DNA of 64,000 nt, from positions 1,405,001 through 1,469,000 of the forward strand of contig JACEVL010000807.1 of NCBI GenBank assembly GCA_020284085.1, read 5' to 3'. The position numbers and the translations under genes were made by a program. Origin of the DNA: Aporrectodea caliginosa. Lineage: Eukaryota; Annelida; Clitellata; Crassiclitellata; Lumbricidae. Positions 9,093-20,085 of the stretch are shown piece after piece (positions within the stretch are counted from its first letter, which is position 1; each line of letters starts with the position of its first letter). Under the pieces are notes generated by a model. It saw nothing but the letters and a program-made list of their open reading frames with translations, was not told the DNA's origin and made no database searches.

Positions 9093-10793
9093 AGCTGCCC
9101 AGACAGCCACAAGCAGTCGTCAAATACTGGATATGAGTATACCCAGGTAGTATGAAATCGGAACAGGTGGCACAGGTTCAAACTAGTAATTGCTAGATCA
9201 CAAGGTGAATACTAGGCTGATTGGGCTACCATTTCAATAGTAGCTAAGTTAGATTCACTGTTGTTACCTAATTCTGACCTAAAGGTCACAAACGTTCACA
9301 AAACACCACAAACACACAATGAAATGCTAGGAACAACAAAGTGATGCCATGTTACTAAAGACAATTGAAGTTCCAGGAAGTTTTCACTGTGTTTTCCTAG
9401 TCTGCATCAGCTAGCCAGAAACATGCAGTGATAATGCCAAACTAAGTTTATCCTGCTAAATGGTAAAACAGATAGCGTCAATCACCTAAACAAAATTGCT
9501 CTAAGAGTAAATGTTGCATTGCCTCAAATATAAATAACTTGCAAATTAATAACAACCTAACATGAAATCCATGGGACATAGTAGCCAAAACAGTTAGAGC
9601 ATTTGCCTAGTAACACGGAGAGTATGGGTTCGAGCCTACTACTGAGAGGGTTACTATGTAGGGACCTGGAGCAAGTCCTTCACTCATAATTGCATTAGAA
9701 AGTGGTACTAAATAAAAGCCTAATAAAAAATTCACAATACCACATTGGTCAGATGATATAAGCAAGTGACACTAGGAATACTGTTCACAGGCAGTCAGCT
9801 ATGAAAATGAGCTATATCAATGTTGTAGGTCAGCACAATCAGATTAAACATTGCCTTGTAGGTCAAAAACACAACTGGACTCTCAACAGTGGCTGCAAAG
9901 TAAAAGTTTCCCTCTGCAAGACCAAGACTTAAACTGCATGCTTGGTAAAACACATTTGCATGTAGTCTACTTCTAGCACTGCAAGTTCACTCTAAACCGC
10001 GATTTGTTACCGGATATTCATAATTCATCATTATTCATTCATTAAATGTCTTGATCAACAACATAGCTCAGAAACCTTGTTTCCTACTGAATGATCTTCG
10101 AGCTCCATGCAAAAGCAAGGCCAAATCAGTGACAGTATAATCTCTTCCTACAGGTTTACTAAGGAACAGTCAGTTTCACATTTGTTCACTACAAGAAAAA
10201 TTTCAATGATATACCGTTCTACATGTATGGAAATGACGTCCTAAGATGCGCAAACAGAATCCTCAGAATCTCGATCTAATTGTAGCTCAAAATGGGTCTT
10301 TAAGCCACAACAAATTCTCGACAGATTTTCGGATTCTAGAATATGTTTCTTGTCACTGCCAATTAGAAGATTTCGTTGTTGATCGTAGATGCCATTCTTA
10401 TAGTTACCCTAGCCATTCAGAAACGTATCGAGTGTGCAGTCCGGCATTGCATTTTTCTTTGCCAGTTTAGTAGTGACGTAGGTCTTACTTCTGTTACTGC
10501 AATTCCCAGTTGATTAAATTGACTGTTGATTGTAGATGTTATTTCCAGTTATTCAGGTCGTTCGATAAAGTATCGCGAGTGTGCAGCCCAGGACTTTGGT
10601 ACGACTTTTGCCAGTTTTACAATTACGCGTTTTTCTCTGTACTGCAACATAAAATATACTCAAGTCATTTGAAGGAAATAACTATTAGCACTGCAATGCA
10701 TGTAACCAAACATTTTTCTAGAGTAAAGCAAACATCTCAAATAAACACTCAAAATACCAATACTGTCTGCTATACACAAATAACAATTAAATT
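9093..10793. other. Non-coding stretch with one SINE-like segment
   Basis: Apart from a tRNA-headed SINE-like piece at about 9585-9730 (TTAGAGCATTTGCC and GGTTCGAGCC), I see no gene. The two short plus-strand frames between 10246 and 10812 have no recognisable motif. Confidence 0.5.
9585..9730 (+). mobile_element. tRNA-headed SINE (type C)
   Basis: Box A-like GTTAGAGCATTTGCCTAG, box B GGTTCGAGCC, then GGACCTGGAGCAAGTCCTTC. The same body is seen at 13565, 37175 and 54315. Confidence 0.65.
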
Positions 10794-11282
10794 TAGGGCT
10801 GGTACTGATTAAAATAATTTTAATCGATTAATCTACAAAATTTAATCGAGATTAATCGATTAAATTCGATTAATTTGGTCCAAGTTAAATAAAGCGTGAA
10901 AAACTGTTTAGACTGTATACACTGCAAAATCCTTCAATCATTCGACATGGTAAAGTTCAAATTGTCAAACCGAGTAATGTAGTCAGTAGTAGCCTATCTA
11001 CCTTCTATCTACAAAAATCTAAAATAATTTTGCAATTTTCGATTTTTGCATCAGCGTTTACCTTAAATGCAAAATGATCGCTTAATTTTCCACTCAAATG
11101 TTTCACATTATTAGGGCCTACTGTTCGCTATGTTGTTTATTCCAGAAATAGGTCGGTTGACGTCATAAAATAAGTAAAAATTAATCGAAAATTAATCGAA
11201 AATTAATCGAACAAGCCTAAATTAATCGATTAAAATTTTTAACGATTAATCGATTAATTAATCGTTAAAATCCGCAGCCCTA
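10794..11282. mobile_element. hAT-like MITE family TAGGGCTG, copy 1
   Basis: Ends are TAGGGCTGG and GCAGCCCTA, with inner ATTAATCGATTAA palindromes at both sides. The flanks ATTAAATT and GTTAAATT match 7 of 8, consistent with an 8-bp target duplication. A second copy lies at 52513-52952. Confidence 0.85.
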
Positions 11283-11283
11283 G

Positions 11284-11838
11284 TTAAATTTCATAATAGG
11301 ATTTTCAAAATTAATGCTTGCAATACACTGCCTTAGAATATACAATACTTCTTCAGATTATAAAGTTGAAAGAAGATTGTTAATTGGACCTAAAAATTGC
11401 AATATGGTTTGACCAAGGTAACCAAATGATTGGAGCACATCACTATATTCGCTCTGGGGACTGTAGGTTTCTCTTGCTTGCACTTTTCCACACTTCATTA
11501 TCCCTTTTCAACCACCGAGTCCTCAATCTGAATTGGACTCCTTGTGCCACTTACTGTTTATTTTCACAGCTTCTGTTGGAATCTTTACCCTCAAATTAAT
11601 TATGTTTCACCACAAAACAAGAAGAACTACATCCATAAATTCCTTACTACATAAATAAGGTGTGACACTGCATTTCATTATACGAGTTGCTAAATGTAGT
11701 GCTTAACCCACAAACAACGGCAACCTAATCACACCTGTTTTAGCTAATGAATCAACTGAACCATTCCTTATATTTCAGCCTTAAATCTGATAAACAAATG
11801 ACTAAATCAACTTATAACCTAAGCCATAAGAAATATTG
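11284..11838. other. Probable 3' UTR or downstream flank of the minus-strand gene
   Basis: Lies downstream of the stop at 11839 on the minus strand. A minus-strand AATAAA is present at 11562-11557, about 280 nt after the stop, and could be the polyadenylation signal. No other gene is seen. Confidence 0.35.
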
Positions 11839-11953
11839 TTACAGTACCAGAATTTCACATCGCTTTGGGTCGATATCTTCAAGCGCGTTTTTCTTATACT
11901 CGTAAATCTTTTCTGTTCCGTTAACAGTCATTGTAACCTTGACTTTGATAACC
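11839..11953 (-). CDS. Terminal coding exon of the unidentified minus-strand gene
   Basis: 115 nt after TCTGACCAG. Encodes VIKVKVTMTVNGTEKIYEYK and ends CEILVL before TAA. Confidence 0.6.
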
Positions 11954-14047
11954 CTGGTCAGACAAACGATGAAACAACTTGACAAGACAACATCCAAAAT
12001 GGCTAAATATTCTTATAAAATTGTTTAGCAACCAACATAAGCATCTGATATGGTCTATGATTCCTCAATCAGAAATTGGCACATAGTAAGTTAACAACAT
12101 AATGGAATGTAAATCTTACAAATTTCTCTGTGCCACAAAATGAACAGTTTATTCACCAGTGCTATATCAAATCAAGTCTACAAGAGTTTGGTCCATTTCG
12201 GTGTCAGGTCAAAATCTGGGAAAGGTCAAGCCAAGACAGCATGGTGCTATGGTGGAAGTCATTGGGTGGGTTAAGTGTGTTACTTACCAACTGACTCTCA
12301 GAGACTACAGAAAATCGATGGCAGTAAGGTAGGATAATCACTCACTCTTTGAATCATTATCTGTTTTTTGGCCTTAAAATTTAGAAACATGATGCTTCAC
12401 AGTTTCACCGAATATGATAAAACTGATGTTGTATGCAGGCTTCACAAGAGATATTTAAATCCAAGGAGAAGTCCTCTCTCAGGAATCCACACATTGCAAA
12501 TACTTACAGCACTCTAATTAACATAAAAATCTGTACTATATGATTTTCATTTTCACATGGAAAATCTGTACTTCTGATTTTAATTCATCTATGTATGTAC
12601 AGCTGTTCAACATCTGTATGCTGGTGACCACTTAACACGACTCATTGAAAACTGACATCACAAACAGCAAAATTCATCATTCACTCAATAACCAGATAAT
12701 TATTACCTTTGGTAATACCCTGGTATTATTGCCTGAATTTACCGTAGCTCTTATAGTGTGATCCTTGGTTCAATGATTATTAGGCTGGATCCAGTTCTAT
12801 AACCATTTCTTTATAATGTTCTAATGCCTGAGCAATAGTCTGGACAGTGGTTAGCTTGCCAGGCTGTTACGGCTAAAATCACTGCCATGAAAAAATATTT
12901 CATGATTCCTCTTCCAATTATGCCCCTAGCCTAAAGTTATAAAATCAGTACATGGGCCATTGTTGGGGGAAAATCAGGTTACAAGGAAGAAGACTGGTCA
13001 CACAGCCTCCTGTATGCTGAAGTCAAGAAAAATGAAGTTGCTAAATCTTCATATCCTCTTAATACTACCTTACATAACTTCTCTTGCCTTCTTTTTCTTC
13101 CAGTGCACGACAACCAAATGTGAATTACACACAGGTTTCAAACTACAATTGGTAATCAATTCCCATGCATAAAATTCAAATATGACGTCCAGAAATCAAC
13201 TACAATGGCACTCATAAAAAGTCACCAAGGGCCTTAAATCTTTACATACCCGTCATCAAAGCACTCCTCAACGAAAGTTCCTTCCTTTGGCTTTGCTTTG
13301 CCAAAGCCTATACCTCCTTTCTTTACGGCCAGATTAGGCACACTGAGGTAGACGCTGGCAAATCCTCTTTTTGGATCATCATCATTGAACGTTACTGAAA
13401 TGCAGAATATTTACCAGAATGTTTACAATGAAATATACACAAAAACAATTTTGACATTGTCATGAATTTTCACCACTGCCATTACAAATATTCATGCTTA
13501 TACTCATGCCTATAAGTTAGCAACACAGTTTTACCTTTTCCTAGTGTGTGGCTTTATTCAAGAGATTCGTGAGCCGATTTGTCAGTGTGCTCTCCTGTTG
13601 ACAGAGACAGTAAAGTTCGAGCATCCGTGAAATGATCACCTTGTAGGGATCTCACCCAGCAATGAGCGATATTGAGCAAGTTCTTCACTCACAATTGCTC
13701 AGTGCCATTGATTGTCTCTTGGTCATTAGATAGTGGCACTTAATAATAATAATAGTAATAAATTAATAATACTTCACGTACCTTCCTTCCCTTAAACTAG
13801 GATGGAAGGCACTGTGGCAAGTAAAGGACCCTCTAGATCAACCCATGATTTGCAAAACAAGAAAGACATTCCTTATGCAGAACATTTGAATTCATGAATA
13901 CAATACAGTTAGAAATTAAAGACTGAATTCAATACCTGGACCGGGCCAACTGGGCATAACATCACCCTCAGCCATTTCTACGTGACTGGGGCTGAATCCA
14001 AATATTGGACGAATCTCACAAATCAAAGTGGATGAATCGCCTGTTAT
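11839..14047 (-). CDS. Unidentified protein, last three coding exons (5' end not found)
   Basis: Three minus-strand exons, 14047-13936, 13394-13250 and 11953-11839, join with phases 0, 1 and 2 and end in TAA. Acceptors are TTTATTGTAG, CATTTCAG and TCTGACCAG; donors are GTATTG and GTATGT. The joined tail is 124 residues with no membrane segment or signal peptide. Exon motifs include STLICEIRPIFGFSP, SWPGPVTFNDDDP, GGIGFGKAKPKEGTF and, at the end, NALEDIDPKRCEILVL. I do not recognise the family; it looks like a compact cytosolic beta-rich protein. A candidate first exon at 15100-15062 (MAERETVRHLKH, donor AG|GTTAAG) ends in phase 2, which does not fit exon 14047-13936 (needs phase 0), so at least one exon would still be missing between them. 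Confidence 0.6.
13250..13394 (-). CDS. Internal exon of the unidentified minus-strand gene
   Basis: 145 nt, phase 1 in and phase 2 out, between CATTTCAG and GTATGT. Encodes FNDDDPKRGFASVYLSVPNL and a Gly/Lys-rich stretch. Confidence 0.6.
13565..13765 (+). mobile_element. SINE-like element (type C), diverged
   Basis: Diverged head with AAGTTCGAGC, then the family body GAGCAAGTTCTTCACTCACA, CATTAGATAGTGGCACTTAA and an AATAAT tail. Lies in the intron between the exons at 13936-14047 and 13250-13394. Confidence 0.6.
13936..14047 (-). CDS. Internal exon of the unidentified minus-strand gene
   Basis: 112 nt, phase 0 in and phase 1 out, between TTTATTGTAG and GTATTG. Frame begins ITGDSSTLICE. Confidence 0.58.
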
Positions 14048-14139
14048 CTACAATAAAGGAAGAACATTTAAGAAGGCTGACAAACATTATAATATGCATC
14101 TTCACTGAGTGGTTATGTTAACATTAATTATATCCATCA

Positions 14140-14218
14140 ATCTACTATAAACTCTGAGTAGGTTTCTTGAAGAGGCGCTATATAAATATCCGGAATGAAT
14201 GAATGAATGAATGAAATC
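14140..14218 (+). mobile_element. LINE 3' tail with GAAT microsatellite
   Basis: CTTGAAGAGGCGCTATATAAA followed by (TGAA)n. Identical in form to 42020-42090. Confidence 0.65.
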
Positions 14219-14504
14219 AGTTCATGTATAACAATCAATGCTTAATTAAATAACCAATTTATTATTCTCAGAATAATATCCAAACTTGGTGTTATCAACA
14301 ATCCTAACAAGTCATATTTCTCCCATTTTTGAAACAATGTATTTGATTAAAATACTCAAGACACACAATACTAAGACACGTCAATTTCCATCTGCTTTGC
14401 CCAGTTGGTCGCTTTTACACCTCACGTGTTTTTAAGCATCTTCCACAGCTCCGTCTCTTGTGAATAATACTCAACCACAGTGTGCAAAGACTAATTCCTA
14501 AGCT

Positions 14505-14585
14505 GTATAGTGTATTCCACCTCTGGAACTTAGAACTGCATTCCACCTCTGGAACATTTGCATTCCACCTCTGGACCTTTGCCTT
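14505..14585. repeat. Three tandem copies of a 27-bp unit
   Basis: GCATTCCACCTCTGGAAC-type units repeat three times with small changes. Confidence 0.75.
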
Positions 14586-15155
14586 GTTCTTAACTTAGTC
14601 CATCCTCTTTCTTTGTTGGTTCTCTGTTTCACAAAATATTTCTTCTAAGTCCATAGATCCCAATGCAGTCTATACTGAATTGCAAACTAACACGATGATG
14701 CCATACTTTTGAAAGGTGGTGCCTTGAACGTAGCTTTCGAAAGCGAAACGAGCCATTTACACAAAATCAAGTAATCTCCAGTAACAGCATCTAACAATTA
14801 TTATTTAATACCATCATCAATCTAAATTGGATGCAACTATTCTCGTCTTAGTATTATTACTATTATTATTGTCGATTAGAATTCAATTAGACATGTCTTA
14901 TCGCTCGCGATTGCCGGCTAGGGATGTGAATATTCATACAAATCGCTCAGCATTGCTCTTGTGACTTTAAAACATAAAACTTATTCATTTACAGCCAATT
15001 ATACAATTTCAGTATGTCGATCGTTGATATCCTTTCGATTTCGTCCCCATCGATGTACTTAACCTGTGTTTCAAGTGTCTTACTGTTTCTCTTTCCGCCA
15101 TGGCGTGATTCATCGGAAAGTTAACACCATATTCATAACTTTTCTTTTTCCAAAG

Positions 15156-15573
15156 AGTTTCCGGTGAACGGAACAGAGCGGGAGGAGGAGAACCAGTTAA
15201 GAGTACTGCTCACTTCATTCGCATTATGAACAAATGGTTTGACATAGTTAATGTGAAGAATTTGTTTGAGGGTCGAAATACACGAAACGCTAATCTCGAT
15301 CCATTTACTGACAGTAATGACCCCCGGCTGTTGTGGATGGAAACAGAGTTTCTCGATTACTTTAATAACTGGAAAATTGCTGTTGACACCAGGCCTGGCA
15401 CATTTTCACCTAAAGAGAAACTGCAAATGCAGCTAAGTACACAGACATTGCATGGTTTGCAAATAACCAGCAAATCAATTGCAGCAATTGTGTGCATTGT
15501 TTTGGGTGCTGGGGCCCCATTTGTGTTGACTAATCATTTGAACCAAGACCCTCTGGAACAATTTAGCCGTTAA
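15156..15573 (+). pseudogene. P-element (THAP9-like) transposase fragment
   Basis: The open frame runs from near 15156 through the ATG at 15226 to a TAA at 15571. It has hallmarks of the P/THAP9 transposase core: MNKWFDIVNVKNLF, a DPRLLWMETEFLDYF segment, LSTQTLHGLQIT and the conserved acidic NQDPLEQF. The frame stops immediately after DPLEQF, where family members carry on into the rest of the catalytic fold, so this is a truncated piece. A CCAAAG|AG site at 15152-15157 may be its acceptor. The family call is from recognised motifs; activity is very unlikely. Confidence 0.65.
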
Positions 15574-15793
15574 CTGTAATATTATAATGTAAATCAAACA
15601 CAGTTGTCATTTAAATTGATCAGAAATGCACTGATTGTCATTATAATGCATTGATTATAATGAAGACATCGTTGATTGTATATTCACAAAGAAACAGTAA
15701 TTTCAAATGCAACTTTGACAAGTAGCCGTTAACTGTAATATTATAATGTAAATCAAACACAGTTGTCGTTTAAATTGATCAGAAATGCACTTA
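15566..15793. repeat. Direct duplication of about 70 bp, 158 bp apart
   Basis: AGCCGTTAACTGTAATATTA with the following 50 bp appears at 15566-15638 and again at 15724-15793, almost unchanged. The first copy overlaps the end of the P transposase frame; the second abuts the stop codon of the convergent minus-strand gene. Confidence 0.85.
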
Positions 15794-16899
15794 TTTAGCT
15801 CCTTTCAGCTTTCCTCTTAGTGATTGTGACTTTTTACTTATTTTTCCTTTCATTTTGCCATCTTTCGTCAGAAACAAATCACGTTCTTTTCTAGCAACAG
15901 CAAAGCCTTTAATGGTCAAAAACAAACGGATAAGATAGTCCAGGGCAGGTAAGGAGCTGTGCTCATCGCAAGATGCCACTTCCAAAATTCTACCCCAATA
16001 GTACTTCACCATGAATGAATCATGAATTGCCATCTGCAAATTAGATTTATTCAATGACTCAGAAGTAAGATGTTGTGTGGTAACTATTTGTCTATAAACA
16101 GTGTCAAATTCCCTCACCAGTAAATAAAAATCAGGAATTGGATAAAGCAGACCACCTCTACTTTGCTTGCTTACCCATTTCGTATATTCTTCCACAAAAT
16201 GGCCTGAATGTTTAGGTACCTTATCAGCAACACAATTAATTATCATTTCAGCTGATTTCAGTTTCTTGAATCGAAAGCTGACTGACTTCAATTTCATTAT
16301 GAGATAACCACAAATATGATATAAAACATTTTGGTCAGTGTCACTCAGACCCTTTGGAAGTAAGTGTGCATCGTCTACAGGTTTGCAAATATGTGCCATA
16401 GAAATCATCATTTCTGCCAAAAATTTCCTCAGCCAAATCTGAAATAGTAATTTACAAGAATCACTTTCAACATATGGTACATGGGTTGAAATGTACTCCA
16501 CGAACGCACCCTGAACTTCTAAGGACATCCTTAGAGCATGGATACTGGTGATGAGGAAATCCCGATCACCCTGGGTTACTAGGGGCCTATTGACAAACAC
16601 ACTTCTCAAACTATCTTCTAACACTGTAAAATTATTTATTGTGTCACTTTTCTCAATCATAGACTTTGCGATATCTGTGATCCCTCTACCCTGCTTTGAC
16701 TGTGGTAATGAAAGCAAAGGGTTCACAGATACCGCATACCAAACTTTTAAAGTGTTTGCCAAGAATAAATCATGGAAATCAGTGTCAGACAAGGATAGGG
16801 TAGTAGGCTTTATCATTTCAGCAGTAGCCTCTGATGCTGGAATGTCGATTCCTGATGAACATGCACCAGTAGCATCACGCCTCTTTCTGTAGTCCGCAA
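15791..16899 (-). CDS. Exon 2: large C-terminal domain
   Basis: 1109 nt uninterrupted, ends LRGKLKGAK before TAG. The frame could start at ATG 16912, but those codons overlap the acceptor GGTAATTTCAG, and the spliced form is preferred because it joins the finger exon in frame. Confidence 0.58.
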
Positions 16900-18530
16900 C
16901 TGAAATTACCAAAAATGAGGTTTTTTAAAACGTAAAAAGTTGTTTAGATATAATAATTGCACTAGTGATCTTATGGGACAGATGTTGATGTTTAAATGTA
17001 AAGAAGATATTATGTAAAGAAGATATTAAAAATTCCAAAGAATTTTACACAGCATTGGGTAGTGAGCGCTGAGTAGGCAGGTCATAAGGCAGGTCAAAAG
17101 TAAAATAGGCAGGTCAAATGACCTACCACGACCCATGGTAGCACCACCACTGTTTAGGATGTTTTCAAGAAAACTTTAAATATCACTCTGATGTGAAATT
17201 AACACTTTAATATAATACAATAATACAATAAACCCAGTTCTCTTGAGGGAGAATGTTAAATCTGAACGGTGAAAGGAACAGTGCAGTTTCAATTTAAAGG
17301 CAGTTATTGTACAAGATTACATGTACTACAGCATAGCTAGGCATATTTTATTGGCCCAGGGTTTGAGAATCTGGTGCATCTGAATACCTTATTCACTCGT
17401 TTTAACCACCTTTGATACTGTCTGCCTGAGACTAACACTTCTGACAGAACGTGTATTAACTGTTATAACATTTCACGGGGAAGGGGGCTAAAGGTATTTA
17501 GTGTTTGAACATCCTTGGACGTTAAACATCTTTTCGGGGTCTAATGATCACACATTTTATACCTGTATTACATTTTCCGACAAGCTTATAGAATCGGGGG
17601 CTGAAGGATATGGTGCGTAAGTTTACTGGCGTCGTGAATTCATTCATTCATTCATTTAAGAGATTTATATAGGGCCCCTTCAAGATTATCTACACAGACG
17701 CGCTCCCGACTCAACCCCGGCTAAAGAGAACAGTCTTCAGGTTAGAGAAGAATGTGGCCGCAAGGGCTCTATGCATTAGAGTGATTAGACGTAGATCCAC
17801 AGGGAGCCCATTCCAGATTGCAGGGCCAGCAACAGAAAAGGCACGGTGCTGCATAATAGAGGTCCGTGACTGGTGAACAAGAAGCTCAACCTGCTTAGAG
17901 GAGCAGAGACAACCACGGCGCTGGACGCTCAGGGTGGAGCAGCACAGCTCCGGTAAGTAAACAGGGGCCACACCCGCGAGGCAGCGCCAGACCAAGGCAG
18001 AGATCCGGTAAATTATCCGCTGCGGGAAAGGGAGCCAATGCAAGACATCCCGGTTAGGAATGTCGGTTAGGGTCAGGTTAGGCGTTGTGAGGGTCAGTTA
18101 GGGTTAGTGTCGTCACTAGAAAACGTGGTACCATACGTCGTTCGCGCACCATGCCCAAAGATACTTCAGCCCACGATACTATAAGTTTGCCCATTTTCCA
18201 TTTCATAACAACAGAATGTCTAAACTTCAACTTACCTCTGAAATCACTTCGGTCCATAGATGGGTGTTGTTTTAGCACATGCCCCCGGAAACCGCTCACA
18301 CTTCTCAGCACTTTTCTGCATACGGGGCAATCAAACGTGAATTCGCCATCTGTTGTTCGTTTCACAGCTTTGCTACTCACACTATCCGGTTTCTCGCTTT
18401 CGCCCTCATACACATAACTGTCGCTACTACTAGTGCTTTCTTCGTTCATGTCGTCGTCGTCCGTGTATTCACCGAGAATTTCATCTAAATTTATGTCACT
18501 CCAGTCATAAAAATCTTCTTTCGAACACAT
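15791..18530 (-). CDS. C2H2-finger protein with a transposase-like C-terminal domain (two exons)
   Basis: Exon 1 is 18530-18236, exon 2 is 16899-15791; donor CAGAG|GTAAGT, acceptor GGTAATTTCAG, phase 1, giving about 467 residues. The N-terminus is acidic and serine-rich (YTDDDDMNEESTSSSDS). One C2H2 finger follows at about residues 66-90 (FDCPVCRKVL ... GHVLKQH). The splice then leads into VADYRKRRD, a long helical region, a NVLYHICGYLIMKLK segment and a GGLLYPIPDFYLLVREFD segment, and a basic C-terminus. The CGYLIMKL plus GGLLYP pair recalls the C-terminal part of P/THAP9-type transposases, so the gene may be a transposon-derived DNA-binding protein. No stop interrupts either exon. It could equally be the second gene of a still-mobile element. 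Confidence 0.58.
17579..18191. mobile_element. MITE family G (GGCAAGCTTATAG ends), copy 1, split by a LINE
   Basis: Left end GACAAGCTTATAGAATCGGG and right end CGATACTATAAGTTTGCC are inverted repeats. A perfect 8-bp duplication CATTTTCC flanks it (17571-17578 and 18192-18199). The interior carries GGTTAGGGTCAGGTTAGGCG. It sits wholly in the intron of the finger gene, 44 bp from the donor. An 8-bp duplication fits hAT or P superfamilies. Confidence 0.85.
17637..18060 (-). mobile_element. LINE 3'-end fragment nested in the MITE
   Basis: Minus-strand frame 18043-17711 matches the C-terminus of a CR1/L2-like reverse transcriptase (MHWLPFPQRIIYRISALVW, HRAFSVAGPAIWNGLP). It ends in the hairpin tail and a (GAAT)n run at 17637-17656. 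Comparison with the intact MITE copy at 63033 shows the interruption between GGCGTCGTG and TGTCGGTTAGG. Confidence 0.82.
18236..18530 (-). CDS. Exon 1: acidic region and C2H2 finger
   Basis: Starts at ATG 18530-18528 in an AAAATG context and ends at donor GTAAGT. The frame continues into the intron to 18078, but that tail is MITE sequence and is not expected in the protein. Confidence 0.58.
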
Positions 18531-19565
18531 TTTATTTATTTTTCACGTTCTCTTTATTTAAGTCACTTTGATTGCGTTATATTAAGACTAAACACTCATC
18601 AACAAAACAAACCGGATGTATGCGGCAAAAGTCCCGGACATAACATCGATGTAAAATCAGAGTCACACACATAATCTAGGTCAATGACCCAATTTTCGTC
18701 CGTTTCGAATCCCTTTCAGTAATAATAGTCCCAGGTTTTATAACATGGCGTTTGCTGTCCCCGATGATCAAACTTAATTAAGCGTCCTAAAAAATATCTT
18801 GACTCAGCATATAATGCCCTATAGATGCTCTTTATTTTAGCGCTAAAGGCGGTGTTTGCTGGTTAGGTAGGCCTAGGCCTACGTACTCTTCCAGACCGTC
18901 GCAGCACGAAGTTAAGTAGGGCCTATATAATTATATTGGTAACAATCTGGAAACCCAAAGGCACGTAGGCCTAGGCCTATCGTCCCGCTAACATGGCCGC
19001 CCAATTTCAAATCAGTGGAATAGTATAAATATGTATCACAACTAATAATTACAAGTCAATAACAAACCGTGCAAGTAAATAACACAGCCGTAGGCCTACC
19101 TAATACCCGCAACAGACGTAGGTCTATATATGCCCTAATAGGCTACATAGAAAATTAAAACAACAGGCAAGGCCTCTTGGCACACCTTATTTAATTGCAG
19201 CCATGCACTTGAACTTTAGCATGAAGCCAACGAGTAGGAGGACTAGAGAGAAAGAATTACTTAATTTAGATTACAACTAGGCCTATAGGCTATAGTGCCT
19301 TCATTAGATGAGACTATAATCCGCACCTGAATTGGTGCAATGTTGGCAGACCTAGCAGCTGCTGTAGGCTAATCTTCATAGATAGAGAGTTCAAGATCGA
19401 GTAGGCCTACCGGTCCATCTATATATTCTAATAGGCCTACATGTTGTCTAATTCTAGTACGTATAGGCTATACATATTTGATGTATCATGTATAGTTGGA
19501 AGAACGAGCTTGGTGACCATGGATCTCTTGATTTGAACCAACTGTCGAGGCTTTCCGGTAGGCTA
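18531..19565. other. Upstream region of the finger gene, no gene seen
   Basis: Holds the minus-strand 5' flank and then many TAGGCCTA palindromes. No coding frame or recognised element. Confidence 0.5.
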
Positions 19566-20081
19566 GGCTAATGAGTGCATAATTATGGGCCTTAGCCTAT
19601 ACATGAACAATCCCACTTGTAGTTTATTGACACTCTCAAAGGGCAGTATATAGCCTATGCCTATACGTATTCCCAGATATAAAACTAGATTTTTTTATGC
19701 GCTCTAGGAGGTGCATTGCATTTGATACGGATAGCTCGCTGCTGTAAGGTTGTCAGACAATCCAGACGAGTAGGCCTACGATAAGTAGGCTATACCGCTA
19801 TAGATGCCCATAGAAGATTACAGTAGGCTTTATATAGCTGATGCGAGACTCCTTTTCTCCATATGATATTACACAACCCCAAGCATGCATGTACTTCACC
19901 AACTCCTACCTCCACTCAGACCCCCTCCTTTCACCAATTAGCCTAGGCCTAAGACCTAGACTCCTAGAGCACACAACCATATACTCTCCCGGCCACCCAA
20001 AGACAACTCTCAATTTATTCCCAGATTCTTATATAAAAATATTTACTAGCTTATTTTAAAATTTTCTAATTAACTTTTATC

Positions 20082-20085
20082 ATCC
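20082..20085. repeat. Target-site duplication of the LTR element (ATCC)
   Basis: ATCC at 20082-20085 recurs at 24382-24385. The empty site in duplication copy 2 (ATCATCCATTATC near 28864) has only one ATCC. Confidence 0.85.

Noticed and set aside
15062..15100. MAERETVRHLKH exon as first exon of the minus-strand gene ending at 11839
   Set aside because: Its donor leaves phase 2 whereas the next recognised exon needs phase 0 and would stop at once; kept only as a note.
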